Assembly (NCBI RefSeq): GCF_001425385.1
Contig: NZ_LMQO01000001.1
Span: 1-64,000, forward strand
DNA length: 64,000 bases
Direction of reading: 5' to 3'
DNA from: Sphingomonas sp. Leaf407
Lineage (GTDB): Bacteria > Pseudomonadota > Alphaproteobacteria > Sphingomonadales > Sphingomonadaceae
The notes beneath the pieces were generated by a model. The model did not search any database, had not been told where the DNA came from, and was given only the letters and a program-made list of their open reading frames with translations. Positions 42,314 to 51,145 of the stretch are shown here, in pieces. Position 1 is the first letter of the stretch. The number at the start of each line of letters is the position of its first letter. The translations under genes and the position numbers were made by a program.

Positions 42314-43798
42314 ATGGGGCAGGCGTTCGACGAAATCTGGGGACATGGCGGGCCGGACTCGCCACGCGAGGAACTGGCCGGGCTGGCGCGGTGGATGCAG
42401 GGCGTCCCGCCGCGCGAGTTGCGCCGGCGATTGCAGGCGGCCGAAGCGACCTTCCGCCAACTCGGCATCACCTTCGCCGTCTATGGCGACAGCGAGGCGG
42501 CGGAGCGGATCATCCCGTTCGATATCGTGCCGCGTGTGTTCATGCCCGACGAATGGGCGCGGCTGTCCAAGGGGCTGGTTCAGCGGACGCAGGCGATCAA
42601 CGCCTTCCTCGACGACATCTATGGCGAGCGCCGCATCCTGAAAGCGGGCGTCCTGCCGCCCGACCTGATCTTCGGCAACAGCCAGTTCCGCCCCGAAATC
42701 GCCGGCATCCGCCCACCACATGGGGTCTGGGCGCATATCTGCGGCATCGATCTGGTGCGCACCGGCCCTGACGAATTCTTCGTGCTGGAGGACAACGCCC
42801 GCACGCCCTCGGGCGTGTCGTACATGCTGGAAAATCGCGAGGCGATGATCCGGCTGTGCCCCGAACTGTTCCGCAATTTCCGGGTGGCGGCGGTCGACAG
42901 CTATCCCGACAGGCTGCTCGAAACCATGCGCTCGGTCGCGCCCGAACGTGCGGGCGCGCATCCGGTGTGCGTCGTGCTGACGCCGGGCCATTTCAATTCG
43001 GCCTATTACGAACACAGTTTCATCGCCGATTCGATGGGCGTCGAACTGGTCGAACCGGCCGACCTGCTGATCGACGACGACTGCGTCTATATGCAGACGG
43101 TGTCGGGGCGGGTGCGGGTCGACGTGATCTATCGCCGGATCGACGACGATTATATCGATCCGGTGGTGTTCCGCCCCGATTCGCTGCTGGGCGTCCCCGG
43201 GCTGATCGCCGCCTACCGCGCCGGAAACGTCGCGCTGGTCAACGCGCCGGGCAACGGCATCGCCGACGACAAGGCGATCTACAGCTACATGCCCGAAATC
43301 GTCCGCTTCTATTCGGACAGCGAGCCGCTGCTCCCCAATGTCGAGACATGGCGTTGCCGTGAACCCGAAGCGTTCAAATACGTCCTCGACCATCTGGACG
43401 AACTGGTGGTGAAGCTGGTCGACGGATCGGGCGGCTATGGCATGCTCGTTGGCCCGACCGCGAGCAAACAAGAGATCGAGGACTTCCGCCGCGCGCTCAT
43501 CGCCGAACCGCAGCGCTATATCGCCCAGCCGACGCTGGCGCTCTCGACCGTGCCGACGCTGACCGATGCGGGGCTCAGCCCACGCCACGTCGATTTCCGC
43601 CCGTTCGTGCTGACCGGCGCGAAGGACGTGCAGGTCGTGCCCGGCGGCCTGACCCGCGTCGCGCTCAAGGAAGGATCGCTGGTGGTCAACTCCAGCCAGG
43701 GCGGCGGCACCAAGGACAGTTTCGTCCTGCTCGACGACGGCCCACCTGCACAGGTCCAGTCGATGGGCGGCATGACCCAACGCCAGGGAGGCCGCTGA
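42314..43798 (+). CDS. circularly permuted ATP-grasp family protein
   Basis: 494 residues. ILKAGVLPPDLIFGNSQFRP, FFVLEDNARTPSGVSYMLEN, VCVVLTPGHFNSAYYEHSF and VVKLVDGSGGYGMLVGP are hallmark blocks of the circularly permuted type 2 ATP-grasp proteins. These are predicted peptide or amide ligases, almost always encoded with an alpha-E protein and a transglutaminase-like protein, as here. GGAGG lies upstream of ATG 42314. ATP-dependent carboxylate-amine ligation is inferred; the substrate is unknown. Confidence 0.9.
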   Translation: MGQAFDEIWGHGGPDSPREELAGLARWMQGVPPRELRRRLQAAEATFRQLGITFAVYGDSEAAERIIPFDIVPRVFMPDEWARLSKGLVQRTQAINAFLDDIYGERRILKAGVLPPDLIFGNSQFRPEIAGIRPPHGVWAHICGIDLVRTGPDEFFVLEDNARTPSGVSYMLENREAMIRLCPELFRNFRVAAVDSYPDRLLETMRSVAPERAGAHPVCVVLTPGHFNSAYYEHSFIADSMGVELVEPADLLIDDDCVYMQTVSGRVRVDVIYRRIDDDYIDPVVFRPDSLLGVPGLIAAYRAGNVALVNAPGNGIADDKAIYSYMPEIVRFYSDSEPLLPNVETWRCREPEAFKYVLDHLDELVVKLVDGSGGYGMLVGPTASKQEIEDFRRALIAEPQRYIAQPTLALSTVPTLTDAGLSPRHVDFRPFVLTGAKDVQVVPGGLTRVALKEGSLVVNSSQGGGTKDSFVLLDDGPPAQVQSMGGMTQRQGGR

Positions 43799-44736
43799 TG
43801 GCGATGCTCTCGCGCACCGCCGCGTCGCTCTACTGGCTGGGGCGCTATGTCGAGCGCGCCGATTTCCTCGCCCGGCTGGTCGAGGCGACGGTACGGCTCG
43901 ATGCGCTGTCGTCGCGCCCCGCCGGCGATGCCGCATGGGCCAGCGCACTGGCGGTCAGCTATACCGAGGAAAGTTTCGCCGCCAGCGGGCAGGCGGTCGG
44001 GCAGGGGGCGGTCGCGCGCTTCCTGACCTGCGATCGCAGCCACACCGGATCGATCTTGTGGTGCCTCGACGCCGCGCGCAACAATGCCAAGGCGGTGCGT
44101 ACCGCGCTGACCCGCGACGCATGGACCGCGATCAATCGGGCATGGATCGTCTTCAACGGCCCGACGGAGGAGGGCGAGGAGGACATCCTCAACCTCGTCG
44201 AAGCGATCAAGGCCGAGGCGCGCGGCTTCGAGGGCGCGGTGCAGCGGATGATGAAGAACGAGGCGACGTGGTTCATCCAGCTCGGCGCCGCGATCGAACG
44301 GGCGGACAATACCGCGCGGCTGATCGACGTGAAATATCACCTGCTGCTGCCCGAGGGGGAGCGCGTCGGCGGCGCGATCGATCGTGACCAGTGGACCACG
44401 ATCCTCCAGACGGTGTCCGCCGTCACCGCCTATCGCTGGCTCTACAGCGAGGGGCTGAAACCCGCGCATGTCATCGAACTGCTGCTGTGCCGGGGCGAGG
44501 TGCCGCGCAGTTTGGCCGCGTGCGTCGACGAGACGGTCGAGATGCTCAACCTGCTCGGCAAGCGCACCGGTTTTCAGGGCGAGGCCGACCGTATGGCGCG
44601 CGCCCGCCTCGCGCGGATGCAGAAGACCCGTGCGCATGAGGTGATCGTGAGCGGGCTGCACGAATATCTGACCGCCTTCATCCGGGAGAATGCGATGCTC
44701 GACGCCGCCATCGCCCGCCAGTTCCGCTTCATTTGA
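43798..44736 (+). CDS. alpha-E domain protein
   Basis: 312 residues, almost wholly helical. LSRTAASLYWLGRYVERADF and GAAIERADNTARLIDVKYH are the family signature. Found beside circularly permuted ATP-grasp genes, it is thought to be a partner or product carrier; no catalytic activity is known. Start overlaps the previous stop by 1 base (TGATG), and its own stop does the same with the next gene. Confidence 0.9.
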   Translation: MAMLSRTAASLYWLGRYVERADFLARLVEATVRLDALSSRPAGDAAWASALAVSYTEESFAASGQAVGQGAVARFLTCDRSHTGSILWCLDAARNNAKAVRTALTRDAWTAINRAWIVFNGPTEEGEEDILNLVEAIKAEARGFEGAVQRMMKNEATWFIQLGAAIERADNTARLIDVKYHLLLPEGERVGGAIDRDQWTTILQTVSAVTAYRWLYSEGLKPAHVIELLLCRGEVPRSLAACVDETVEMLNLLGKRTGFQGEADRMARARLARMQKTRAHEVIVSGLHEYLTAFIRENAMLDAAIARQFRFI

Positions 44737-45530
44737 TGCGGCTGTCGGTCCACCACGAGACGCGCTATCGGTTCTCCGAACCGCAGGCGCGTATCGTCCA
44801 GTTGCTGCGGTTGTTCCCCGGCGACACCACGCACCAGACCGTCATCCACTGGCGGATCGATGTCGATTGCGACGCCCGGCTGCGCGAAAGTGTCGACGGC
44901 TACGGCAATCTGACGCGGATGCTCTATGCCGAAGGGCCGGTCGAGGGGCTGTTGCTGACAGTGTCGGGCGAGGTGCTGCTGACCGAGGACGATGGCGCGA
45001 TCGAGGGGACGATCGAACCCTTCCCCGCCGACCTGTTCCGCCGCGAAACACCGCTCACCCGCGCCGACGCTGCGATCCTCGCGCTGGGCGGCGGTGACAG
45101 CGTGGCGGCGATGACCGACCTCGCCGGCGCGATCCACGCGCGCTGGCCGCTCGACCGCCGCCCGGCACGCGCGATCCGCAGCGCGGCGGAAGCGGCCGCC
45201 GACGACCGGCTGTCGCCGCGCGACATGGCGCAGATCTTCGTCGCGGCGGCGCGCGCGGCGGACGTGCCGGCGCGCTATGTCTCGGGCTACAGTCTGTCGG
45301 GCGACGACGAACGCCGCACGCCCGCGCCGCATGCGTGGGCCGAAGCCTATGTCGCGGGCGGCTGGTATGCGTTCGACCCGGCGGTCGGCGGGCGCTCGGG
45401 GCTCGACCATATCCGCGTAGCGGTGGCGCTCGACGCCGCCGGCGCCGCACCGATCGCTGGCGTGCGCATGGGCACCGGCGACGAGGCACTCGACGTCGAC
45501 GTCCGGGTCGAAGGCAGCGAGGCGGCGTAA
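44736..45530 (+). CDS. transglutaminase-like protein lacking the catalytic cysteine
   Basis: 264 residues from ATG 44736. The N-terminal beta domain (MRLSVHHETRYRFSEPQARI) and the transglutaminase core are intact in length. In the usual GVCxDxAH motif the cysteine is replaced: the sequence reads LSPRDMAQIF, with P161 where the nucleophile should be. The other two triad members remain, H199 in PHAWAEAY and D214 in YAFDPAVGG. It is therefore probably not a peptidase or transamidase and may only bind substrate. Third gene of the ATP-grasp operon. Confidence 0.85.
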   Translation: MRLSVHHETRYRFSEPQARIVQLLRLFPGDTTHQTVIHWRIDVDCDARLRESVDGYGNLTRMLYAEGPVEGLLLTVSGEVLLTEDDGAIEGTIEPFPADLFRRETPLTRADAAILALGGGDSVAAMTDLAGAIHARWPLDRRPARAIRSAAEAAADDRLSPRDMAQIFVAAARAADVPARYVSGYSLSGDDERRTPAPHAWAEAYVAGGWYAFDPAVGGRSGLDHIRVAVALDAAGAAPIAGVRMGTGDEALDVDVRVEGSEAA

Positions 45531-45559
45531 GGCAGGACTGCCCCCCGACTTCAGGACTG

Positions 45560-45664
45560 CTCCCCTCCCTGACAAGGGAGGGGCCGGGGTGGGTAGGTTT
45601 CGGGGACACCAATACTACCCTCGCAGGCCAACCCACCCCCAACCCCTCCCTTGTCAGGGAGGGG
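45560..45664 (-). repeat. about 110-bp palindromic intergenic element, copy B (inverted)
   Basis: Ends CTCCCCTCCCTGACAAGGGA (45560) and its inverse (45643-45664). Read on the minus strand, the centre is GGGGGTGGGTTGGCCTGCGA, matching copies A and C. Lies between the convergent transglutaminase-like and pyruvate kinase genes and fills most of the gap. Confidence 0.85.
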
Positions 45665-45675
45665 CGCGGTTCGAA

Positions 45676-47145
45676 TCAACCCTCGTGGTTGTTGGCGTAG
45701 TTCTTCAGCTCGTCGCCGACGATCTGGACGACGTGCAGCACGTTGGTCGACCCCGGCGTCCCGAACGGCACGCCGGCGCACACCACCACCCGGTCGCCGG
45801 CATTGGCCAGCTTGTGGCGCAGCACCATGCGCTTGGCCTTGGCAACCATTTCCTCGAACGATTCGACGTCGCGGGTGTGGACGGCATGGACGCCCCACAG
45901 CAGCCCCAGCCGCCGCGCGGTGTCGATCTGCGGGGTCAGCACCATGATCGGCACCGCCGGGCGTTCGCGCGCGATGCGGCGCGCGGTCGATCCCGACTTG
46001 GTGAAGCACAGGATCGCCTTGGCATCGACGGTGGCGGCGATGTTCTTGGCGGCTTCGGCCAGCGCGTCGGCGGTGGTCGGGTCGGGGCGCAGCACGGTGA
46101 AGTGGACGCGGTCGCCATGCGCCGGATCGCGTTCGACGGCATGCGAGATGTCGTTCATCATCGCGACCGATTCGACCGGCCAGCTTCCCGCCGCGCTCTC
46201 GGCCGACAACATGATCGCGTCCGCGCCATCATAGACGGCGGTCGCGACGTCGGACACTTCGGCGCGGGTCGGCGAGGGCGACGAGATCATCGATTCGAGC
46301 ATCTGCGTCGCGACGACGACCGGCCGGCCCAGCCGGCGCGCGGTCTCGACGATCCGCTTCTGGAGCGGCGGCACCGACTGCGGCGGCAGTTCGACGCCCA
46401 GATCTCCGCGCGCCACCATCACGCCGTCGCACTGTTCGACGATCTCTTCAAGCCGCGCGACCGCCGAGGGCTTCTCGATCTTGGCGAGCAGCGCGGCGCG
46501 GCCCTGGATCAGCTTGCGCGCCTCGGCCAGATCCTCGGGCCGCTGCACGAACGACAGCGCGATCCAGTCCACGCCCTGATCGACCGCGAAATGCAGGTCG
46601 GAAATGTCCTTGGGCGTCAGCGCGGCCATCGGCAGCACCACGTCGGGAACGTTCAGCCCCTTCGAATTCGACAGCGCGCCGCCGACGACCACCTCGGTCA
46701 CGATCGTGTCCGCGTTGTGATCGGTGACGCGCAGCACCAGCTTGCCGTCGTCGAGCAGCAGGCGCGCATCGCGCGTGATCGCCGCGAAAATCTCGTCATG
46801 CGGCAGTTCGACGCGGGTGGCATCGCCCGGCTCGCTCGACCGGTCGAGGGTGAAGACCTGTCCGGTTTCGAGGGTCACCCGGCCCTCGGCGAAGCGGCCG
46901 ACGCGCAGCTTCGGTCCCTGAAGATCGGCGAGGATCGTCGTCGGGCGGCCATATTCGCGCTCCAGCCCGCGAATCGCCGCGATCACCGCGACCTTCGACT
47001 GCTGGTCGCCATGACTCATGTTGACGCGGAAGGCATCGGCCCCCGCCTCGAACAGCTTGGCGATCATCTCGGGGGTGTTGCTGGCGGGTCCGAGCGTGGC
47101 AAGGACGCGAACCTTACGCGAACGGGGGCTGATGGCCTTGGTCAT
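45676..47145 (-). CDS. pyk: pyruvate kinase
   Basis: 489 residues. Start ATG 47145 with GGAGAG upstream (GTG 47151 is too close to it). The sequence runs from KVRVLATLGPASNTPEMIAK and FRVNMSHGD through ILADLQGPKLRVG, LLAKIEKPSAVARLEEI (catalytic Lys), VMVARGDLGVELP and ATQMLESMI, to the regulatory C-domain with CFTKSGSTARRIA. Converts phosphoenolpyruvate and ADP to pyruvate and ATP, the last step of glycolysis/Entner-Doudoroff. Single gene, divergent from the DUF1244 gene. Confidence 0.97.
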   Translation of the reverse strand: MTKAISPRSRKVRVLATLGPASNTPEMIAKLFEAGADAFRVNMSHGDQQSKVAVIAAIRGLEREYGRPTTILADLQGPKLRVGRFAEGRVTLETGQVFTLDRSSEPGDATRVELPHDEIFAAITRDARLLLDDGKLVLRVTDHNADTIVTEVVVGGALSNSKGLNVPDVVLPMAALTPKDISDLHFAVDQGVDWIALSFVQRPEDLAEARKLIQGRAALLAKIEKPSAVARLEEIVEQCDGVMVARGDLGVELPPQSVPPLQKRIVETARRLGRPVVVATQMLESMISSPSPTRAEVSDVATAVYDGADAIMLSAESAAGSWPVESVAMMNDISHAVERDPAHGDRVHFTVLRPDPTTADALAEAAKNIAATVDAKAILCFTKSGSTARRIARERPAVPIMVLTPQIDTARRLGLLWGVHAVHTRDVESFEEMVAKAKRMVLRHKLANAGDRVVVCAGVPFGTPGSTNVLHVVQIVGDELKNYANNHEG

Positions 47146-47217
47146 TGTCACTCTCCGACGTTTGCGCGCCTGCCTCTAAGGGTTATTGCGGCGCGATCAA
47201 CCTTGGAGGGCCGAGTC

Positions 47218-47562
47218 ATGGCAACAATCGATTCCATCGACGAAGCGGCACAGGCCGCCGCGTTCCGCCGGCTGGTGCGCCACCTGCAACATCGCACCGA
47301 CGCGCAGAATGTCGACCTGATGGGGCTGGCCGGTTTCTGTCGCAACTGCCTTGGCGACTGGCTGGGCGAGGCTGCCGGCATATCGAAGGACGAGGGGCGC
47401 GAGGCGGTGTACGGCATGCCCTATGCCACCTGGAAGGCCAACCATCAGCAGCCGGCCAGTGACGAACAGATCGCGCGGATGAAGGCCAGCGTGGCCCGGA
47501 ACGAGGCGCTCGATAACAGCGTCCCGGCGAGCGATCCGCCCGCGATTTCCCCGCCGAAGTAA
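47218..47562 (+). CDS. DUF1244 family protein
   Basis: 114 residues. FRRLVRHLQHRTDAQNVDLM followed by GLAGFCRNCLGDWL with its CRNC pair, then KDEGREAVYGMPYATWKANH, are the invariant features of DUF1244, found through proteobacteria with no defined role. TTGGAGGG precedes ATG 47218. Neighbour of pyk and gapR. Confidence 0.92.
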   Translation: MATIDSIDEAAQAAAFRRLVRHLQHRTDAQNVDLMGLAGFCRNCLGDWLGEAAGISKDEGREAVYGMPYATWKANHQQPASDEQIARMKASVARNEALDNSVPASDPPAISPPK

Positions 47563-47647
47563 CCGCCAATACGCCCCCATTGAGACGCGCGCGCCGATCG
47601 GCTAGGCGCGCCCGTTCACCATTTGCTCCGGTATCCAAGGGAACCCC

Positions 47648-47884
47648 ATGACCGACAACGTCTCCGCCGAACAACTGCGGCTGCTGATCGAGCGTATCGA
47701 ACGGCTGGAAGAAGAGAAGAAGGGCATCAGCGACGACATCAAGGACGTCTATGGCGAAGCCAAGTCGACCGGGTTCGACGTGAAGACGATGCGCACGATC
47801 ATCCGCCTGCGTCGCATGGAAAAGCATCACCGCGACGAAGCGGACATGCTGCTCGAAACCTACAAGACCGCGCTCGGCATCTAG
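47648..47884 (+). CDS. gapR: GapR-type nucleoid-associated protein (DUF2312)
   Basis: 78 residues, nearly all coiled helix: [40 protein letters not shown] and [20 protein letters not shown] are diagnostic for DUF2312/GapR. In Caulobacter this protein clamps overtwisted DNA ahead of replication and transcription. Length is standard. 20 bases before the DUF1003 gene on the same strand. Confidence 0.95.
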   Translation: MTDNVSAEQLRLLIERIERLEEEKKGISDDIKDVYGEAKSTGFDVKTMRTIIRLRRMEKHHRDEADMLLETYKTALGI

Positions 47885-47904
47885 GCAGGGAAGGGGGTGG
47901 GACC

Positions 47905-48438
47905 ATGGCCAGCGTCTTTCACTTCGCGACCCGTCTGCTCAAGGGGCATGGCGATCCGCATGGGGAGGAAGAGGCCCGTGTCCTGTCCGCGATCGAACGC
48001 GGCGCGCCGGTCAGCCGTGACGCCGCCGACGAATCGGACGCGCGATCGACGCTCGGCGACCGGCTGGCCGACCGCGTGGCGGCGGTCGGCGGGTCGTGGG
48101 GCTTCATCATCGCGTTCACCGTGGTGCTGCTCGGCTGGATGCTGCTCAACTCCGACGTGCTGTCGCATTTCGGGCTGGCGTTCGATCCCTATCCCTACAT
48201 CTTTCTCAACCTGATGCTCTCCACGCTGGCGGCGATCCAGGCGCCGGTCATCATGATGAGCCAGAACCGGCAGTCGGAAAAGGACCGGCTGGCGGCGCGG
48301 CTCGACTATGAAACCAATCTGCGCGCCGAGATCGACATCCTCGCGCTCCACGCCAAGCTGGACACCGACGTGATCGACCGGCTGGCCGCGCTGGAGGCGA
48401 AGATCGACGCGCTGGCGCAACACGCCGCCCGGGGCTAG
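47905..48438 (+). CDS. DUF1003 family inner-membrane protein
   Basis: 177 residues. [20 protein letters not shown] opens the first membrane helix, a second helix [20 protein letters not shown] follows, then [20 protein letters not shown] and a helical C-terminus, all standard for DUF1003. Function unknown. AGGGGG upstream of ATG 47905. Confidence 0.9.
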   Translation: MASVFHFATRLLKGHGDPHGEEEARVLSAIERGAPVSRDAADESDARSTLGDRLADRVAAVGGSWGFIIAFTVVLLGWMLLNSDVLSHFGLAFDPYPYIFLNLMLSTLAAIQAPVIMMSQNRQSEKDRLAARLDYETNLRAEIDILALHAKLDTDVIDRLAALEAKIDALAQHAARG

Positions 48439-48466
48439 AGCGGGCGCTAAACCTCAAGAGGCACCG

Positions 48467-49210
48467 ATGGCAGGCCATAGTAAATTCAAGAACATCATGC
48501 ACCGCAAGGGCGCGCAGGATAAGAAGCGCTCGGGCATGTTCAGCAAGCTCAGCCGCGAAATCACCGTCGCGGCCAAGATGGGTCTGCCCGATCCCGACAT
48601 GAACCCGCGCCTGCGCGCGGCGATCAACGCCGCCAAGGCGCAGTCGATGCCCAAGGACAATATCCAGCGCGCGGTGGACAAGGCGTCGAAGGGCGACCTC
48701 GAGAATTACGAGGAAATCCGCTACGAAGGCTTCGGCCCGGCGGGCGTGTCGCTCATCATCGAGGCATTGTCCGACAACCGCAACCGCACCGCGACCAACG
48801 TGCGCACCGCCGTGTCGAAGAACGGCGGCAACCTCGGCACCGCCGGGTCGGTCAGCCACGGCTTCGACCGCGTCGGCCTCATCAGCTATCCCGCCAAGGC
48901 CGGCGACGCCGAGAAGGTGTTCGAGGCCGCGCTGGAAGCCGGGGCCGAGGACGTCACGTCGGGCGAGGACGGGCACGAGATCTGGACCGCCGTCGCCGAC
49001 TTGCACGAAGTCGCCAAGGCATTGGAAGCGGTGCTGGGCGAGGCCGAGGGCGCGAAGCTCGCATGGCGCCCACAGACGATGGTCTCGGTCGGCGAGGACG
49101 ATGCCGCCACGCTGTTCAAGCTGATCGACGCGCTCGACGACGACGACGACGTGCAGACCGTCTGGGGAAACTACGAGGTTTCCGACGAGGTGATGGAGAA
49201 GCTGGGTTGA
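48467..49210 (+). CDS. yebC: YebC/PmpR family translation or transcription factor
   Basis: 247 residues. [20 protein letters not shown] is the family start, with [34 protein letters not shown] and the acidic end [18 protein letters not shown]. YebC proteins were seen as DNA-binding regulators and are now known to help ribosomes through proline stretches. The gene upstream of ruvC is a conserved bacterial order. Confidence 0.95.
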   Translation: MAGHSKFKNIMHRKGAQDKKRSGMFSKLSREITVAAKMGLPDPDMNPRLRAAINAAKAQSMPKDNIQRAVDKASKGDLENYEEIRYEGFGPAGVSLIIEALSDNRNRTATNVRTAVSKNGGNLGTAGSVSHGFDRVGLISYPAKAGDAEKVFEAALEAGAEDVTSGEDGHEIWTAVADLHEVAKALEAVLGEAEGAKLAWRPQTMVSVGEDDAATLFKLIDALDDDDDVQTVWGNYEVSDEVMEKLG

Positions 49211-49220
49211 ACATCGCCAT

Positions 49221-49241
49221 CCTCCCCGGTCCACGGGGAGG
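49221..49241 (+). promoter_or_regulatory. hairpin covering the ruvC ribosome binding site
   Basis: CCTCCCCG pairs perfectly with CGGGGAGG around GTCCA. The right arm contains the only Shine-Dalgarno-like GGGGAGG, 6 bases before the ruvC ATG (49248). The structure could limit ruvC translation unless ribosomes leaving yebC (stop 49210) open it; it is not a good terminator, as no T-run follows. Confidence 0.5.
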
Positions 49242-49247
49242 GTTGCC

Positions 49248-49757
49248 ATGCTGATCCTCGGCCTTGATCCCGGCCTCGGCACCACCGGCTGGGGGCTGAT
49301 CCGCGCCGATGGCAATCGGCTCAGCCATGTCGCCAACGGGCAGATCCGCACCGATCCGTCGATGCAGTTGCCGAGGCGGCTGGCGCTGCTGTTCGGGGCG
49401 CTGGGCGAAGTGATCCGCACCGAACGCCCCGACGGCGCGGCGGTCGAGGAGGTGCTGGGCAACAGCAACGCGCAGTCGACGCTCAAGCTCGGGCAGGCGC
49501 GCGGCGTCGTCCTGCTGTCCGCTTCGACCGCCGGCCTCGCCATCGGCGAATATCATCCGAGCGTCGTCAAGAAGGCGGTGGTCGGCACCGGCGGCGCGGA
49601 CAAGAAACAGATTCAGGCAATGGTCGGCCATCTCCTGCCCGGCGTGAAGCTGACCGGGCCGGACGCCGCCGACGCACTGGCGGTGGCGATCACCCACGCC
49701 CACCATCTGGCCAGCGCCCACGCCCGCGCGCGGCGATCGACCGGGATCGGGGGGTGA
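49248..49757 (+). CDS. ruvC: Holliday junction endonuclease RuvC
   Basis: 169 residues. [16 protein letters not shown] at the start and the four acidic residues D7, E67, D139 and D142 ([11 protein letters not shown]) form the RNase H-like active site. It cuts Holliday junctions moved by RuvAB. Length is normal. Unusually, 199 bases of repeat DNA separate it from ruvA. Confidence 0.96.
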   Translation: MLILGLDPGLGTTGWGLIRADGNRLSHVANGQIRTDPSMQLPRRLALLFGALGEVIRTERPDGAAVEEVLGNSNAQSTLKLGQARGVVLLSASTAGLAIGEYHPSVVKKAVVGTGGADKKQIQAMVGHLLPGVKLTGPDAADALAVAITHAHHLASAHARARRSTGIGG

Positions 49758-49776
49758 CGATGCCCCACCCCCGGCC

Positions 49777-49803
49777 GTCACCCCGGACTTGTTCCGGGGT
49801 CCA
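49777..49803 (+). repeat. 27-nt palindromic intergenic repeat, copy 3
   Basis: Identical to 23281-23307. Here it stands alone and directly abuts copy C of the 110-bp element inside the ruvC-ruvA gap. Confidence 0.85.
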
Positions 49804-49808
49804 CATCG

Positions 49809-49916
49809 CTCCCCTCTCTGAAAGGGAGGGGTTGGGGGTGGGTTGGCCCGCGAGGAAAGATAGGCGCTCCACAACCGCCCGACCCACCCCCGCCCCCTCC
49901 CTTTCAGGGAGGGGAG
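49809..49916 (+). repeat. about 110-bp palindromic intergenic element, copy C
   Basis: Ends CTCCCCTCTCTGAAAGGGAG and its inverse (49894-49916). The centre GGGGGTGGGTTGGCCCGCGA and the following GATAGGCGCTCCACAACCG match copy A almost base for base. It lies within the ruv gene cluster, in the same orientation as the genes. Confidence 0.85.
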
Positions 49917-49956
49917 AAACCGAACGTCGCGACCATCCATTCCAGACAGGCACATC

Positions 49957-50556
49957 ATGATCGCGCATCTGAAAGGCACGCTGTCCGTCTCCGGCATCGA
50001 CCATGCCGTCATCGACGTCGGCGGCGTCGGCTATCTCGTCGGCGCGTCGTCGCGCACGTTGCAAGCGCTGGGGCCGGTCGGGGGTAGTGTCACGATCCAC
50101 ACCGAAATGCTCGTCGCCGAGGATTTCATCCGCCTCGTCGGCTTCGCCAGCGCCGACGAGCGCGACTGGTTCCGCCTGTTGACCGGGGTGCAGGGGGTGG
50201 GCGCGCGCGTCGCGCTCGGCATCCTCTCGACGCTGTCGCCCGACGAGGTCCGCACCGCGATCGCGCGCGGCGACAAGGCCAGCATCGCGCGCGCCAACGG
50301 CGTCGGCCCGAAACTCGCGCAACGCATCGCGATGGAGCTGAAGGACAAGGTCGGCGGCATCGCGCTCGGCCCCGGCACGGTCGCTCCGGCGGCGGCCGAA
50401 GGCGGCGTGGAAGGCGATGCGGTATCGGCGCTGCTTAACCTCGGCTTCCGCCCGGCGGAGGCGGCCACGGCGGTCGGCAAGGCGGCGGAGGAACTGGGGC
50501 CGGGTGTCACCCTCGACGCGCTGGTGCGGTTGGCGTTGAGGAAGGCGTCGCGGTAG
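49957..50556 (+). CDS. ruvA: Holliday junction DNA helicase subunit RuvA
   Basis: 199 residues. [20 protein letters not shown] opens the OB-fold; [20 protein letters not shown] and [20 protein letters not shown] are the two helix-hairpin-helix motifs. The C-terminal domain III ([19 protein letters not shown]) contacts RuvB. It binds the four-way junction and loads RuvB. Only a weak GACAGG precedes ATG 49957. Confidence 0.96.
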   Translation: MIAHLKGTLSVSGIDHAVIDVGGVGYLVGASSRTLQALGPVGGSVTIHTEMLVAEDFIRLVGFASADERDWFRLLTGVQGVGARVALGILSTLSPDEVRTAIARGDKASIARANGVGPKLAQRIAMELKDKVGGIALGPGTVAPAAAEGGVEGDAVSALLNLGFRPAEAATAVGKAAEELGPGVTLDALVRLALRKASR

Positions 50557-50586
50557 CATTTTCGGTAAAATGTCTGGGAGCCGAAT

Positions 50587-51087
50587 ATGACCTATGAACG
50601 GATGGCTGGTTCGCTAGGTTCACTTCTGCTGCTGTGGGCCGCGATCGAACGGGCGGCGCAAGCCGAGATCGTCCGCGCTAACGGATTGCTTCCCAAACAG
50701 GCGCGCGGTATCGCGGCAACCCTTCGGACATGGCAGGCCATCGTTTCCGACATGCCGGCGAACGCTCCGCTCAGAACGTTACTGGCGGAGACGCTTTGCG
50801 AACGGCTTCAACAACCGCTCGGTGTTCGAAACGGGCTGTGCCACGGGTTGATCGGCATTTCTTCGGCGAACGGGGCAAACCCGGGAAGCTTGGTTTGGCA
50901 ACTCAATGGTGTCGAGCACCATATCGGTTGGCAACAGTTGCAGGATTTATTCACCTGGCTTTCACGGGTGCCGGACGCGATCGCCGTAATATCGAAGCCC
51001 GGTTCCCAGAACCCATGCGACAGAAGGCTCGACAACGTAGAAAATCGCGAATGGTGGCGAGCTGAATTTGGAATCCGGCTGCCGTAA
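50587..51087 (+). CDS. unknown protein with HEPN-type RNxxxH motif, inserted between ruvA and ruvB
   Basis: 166 residues; GGGAG before ATG 50587. Mostly helical. Residues 81-87 read RNGLCHG, matching the RNxxxH catalytic motif of HEPN ribonuclease domains, and the preceding TLCERLQQPLGV helix fits such a domain. The gene is visibly less GC-rich than its neighbours and uses rarer codons, which suggests transfer. No nucleotidyltransferase or antitoxin gene is adjacent. A HEPN assignment rests on this short motif and helix pattern only. Confidence 0.6.
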   Translation: MTYERMAGSLGSLLLLWAAIERAAQAEIVRANGLLPKQARGIAATLRTWQAIVSDMPANAPLRTLLAETLCERLQQPLGVRNGLCHGLIGISSANGANPGSLVWQLNGVEHHIGWQQLQDLFTWLSRVPDAIAVISKPGSQNPCDRRLDNVENREWWRAEFGIRLP

Positions 51088-51145
51088 GTCCGACCGTTCA
51101 CCAACCCCCTCGACGCGCCACCCCGCGAACGTCTAGGGAACACCT

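Noticed and set aside
49777..49916. Clustered repeats in the ruvC-ruvA gap as a CRISPR remnant
   Set aside because: Repeat units differ, there are no regular spacers and no cas genes; they are palindromic intergenic elements.
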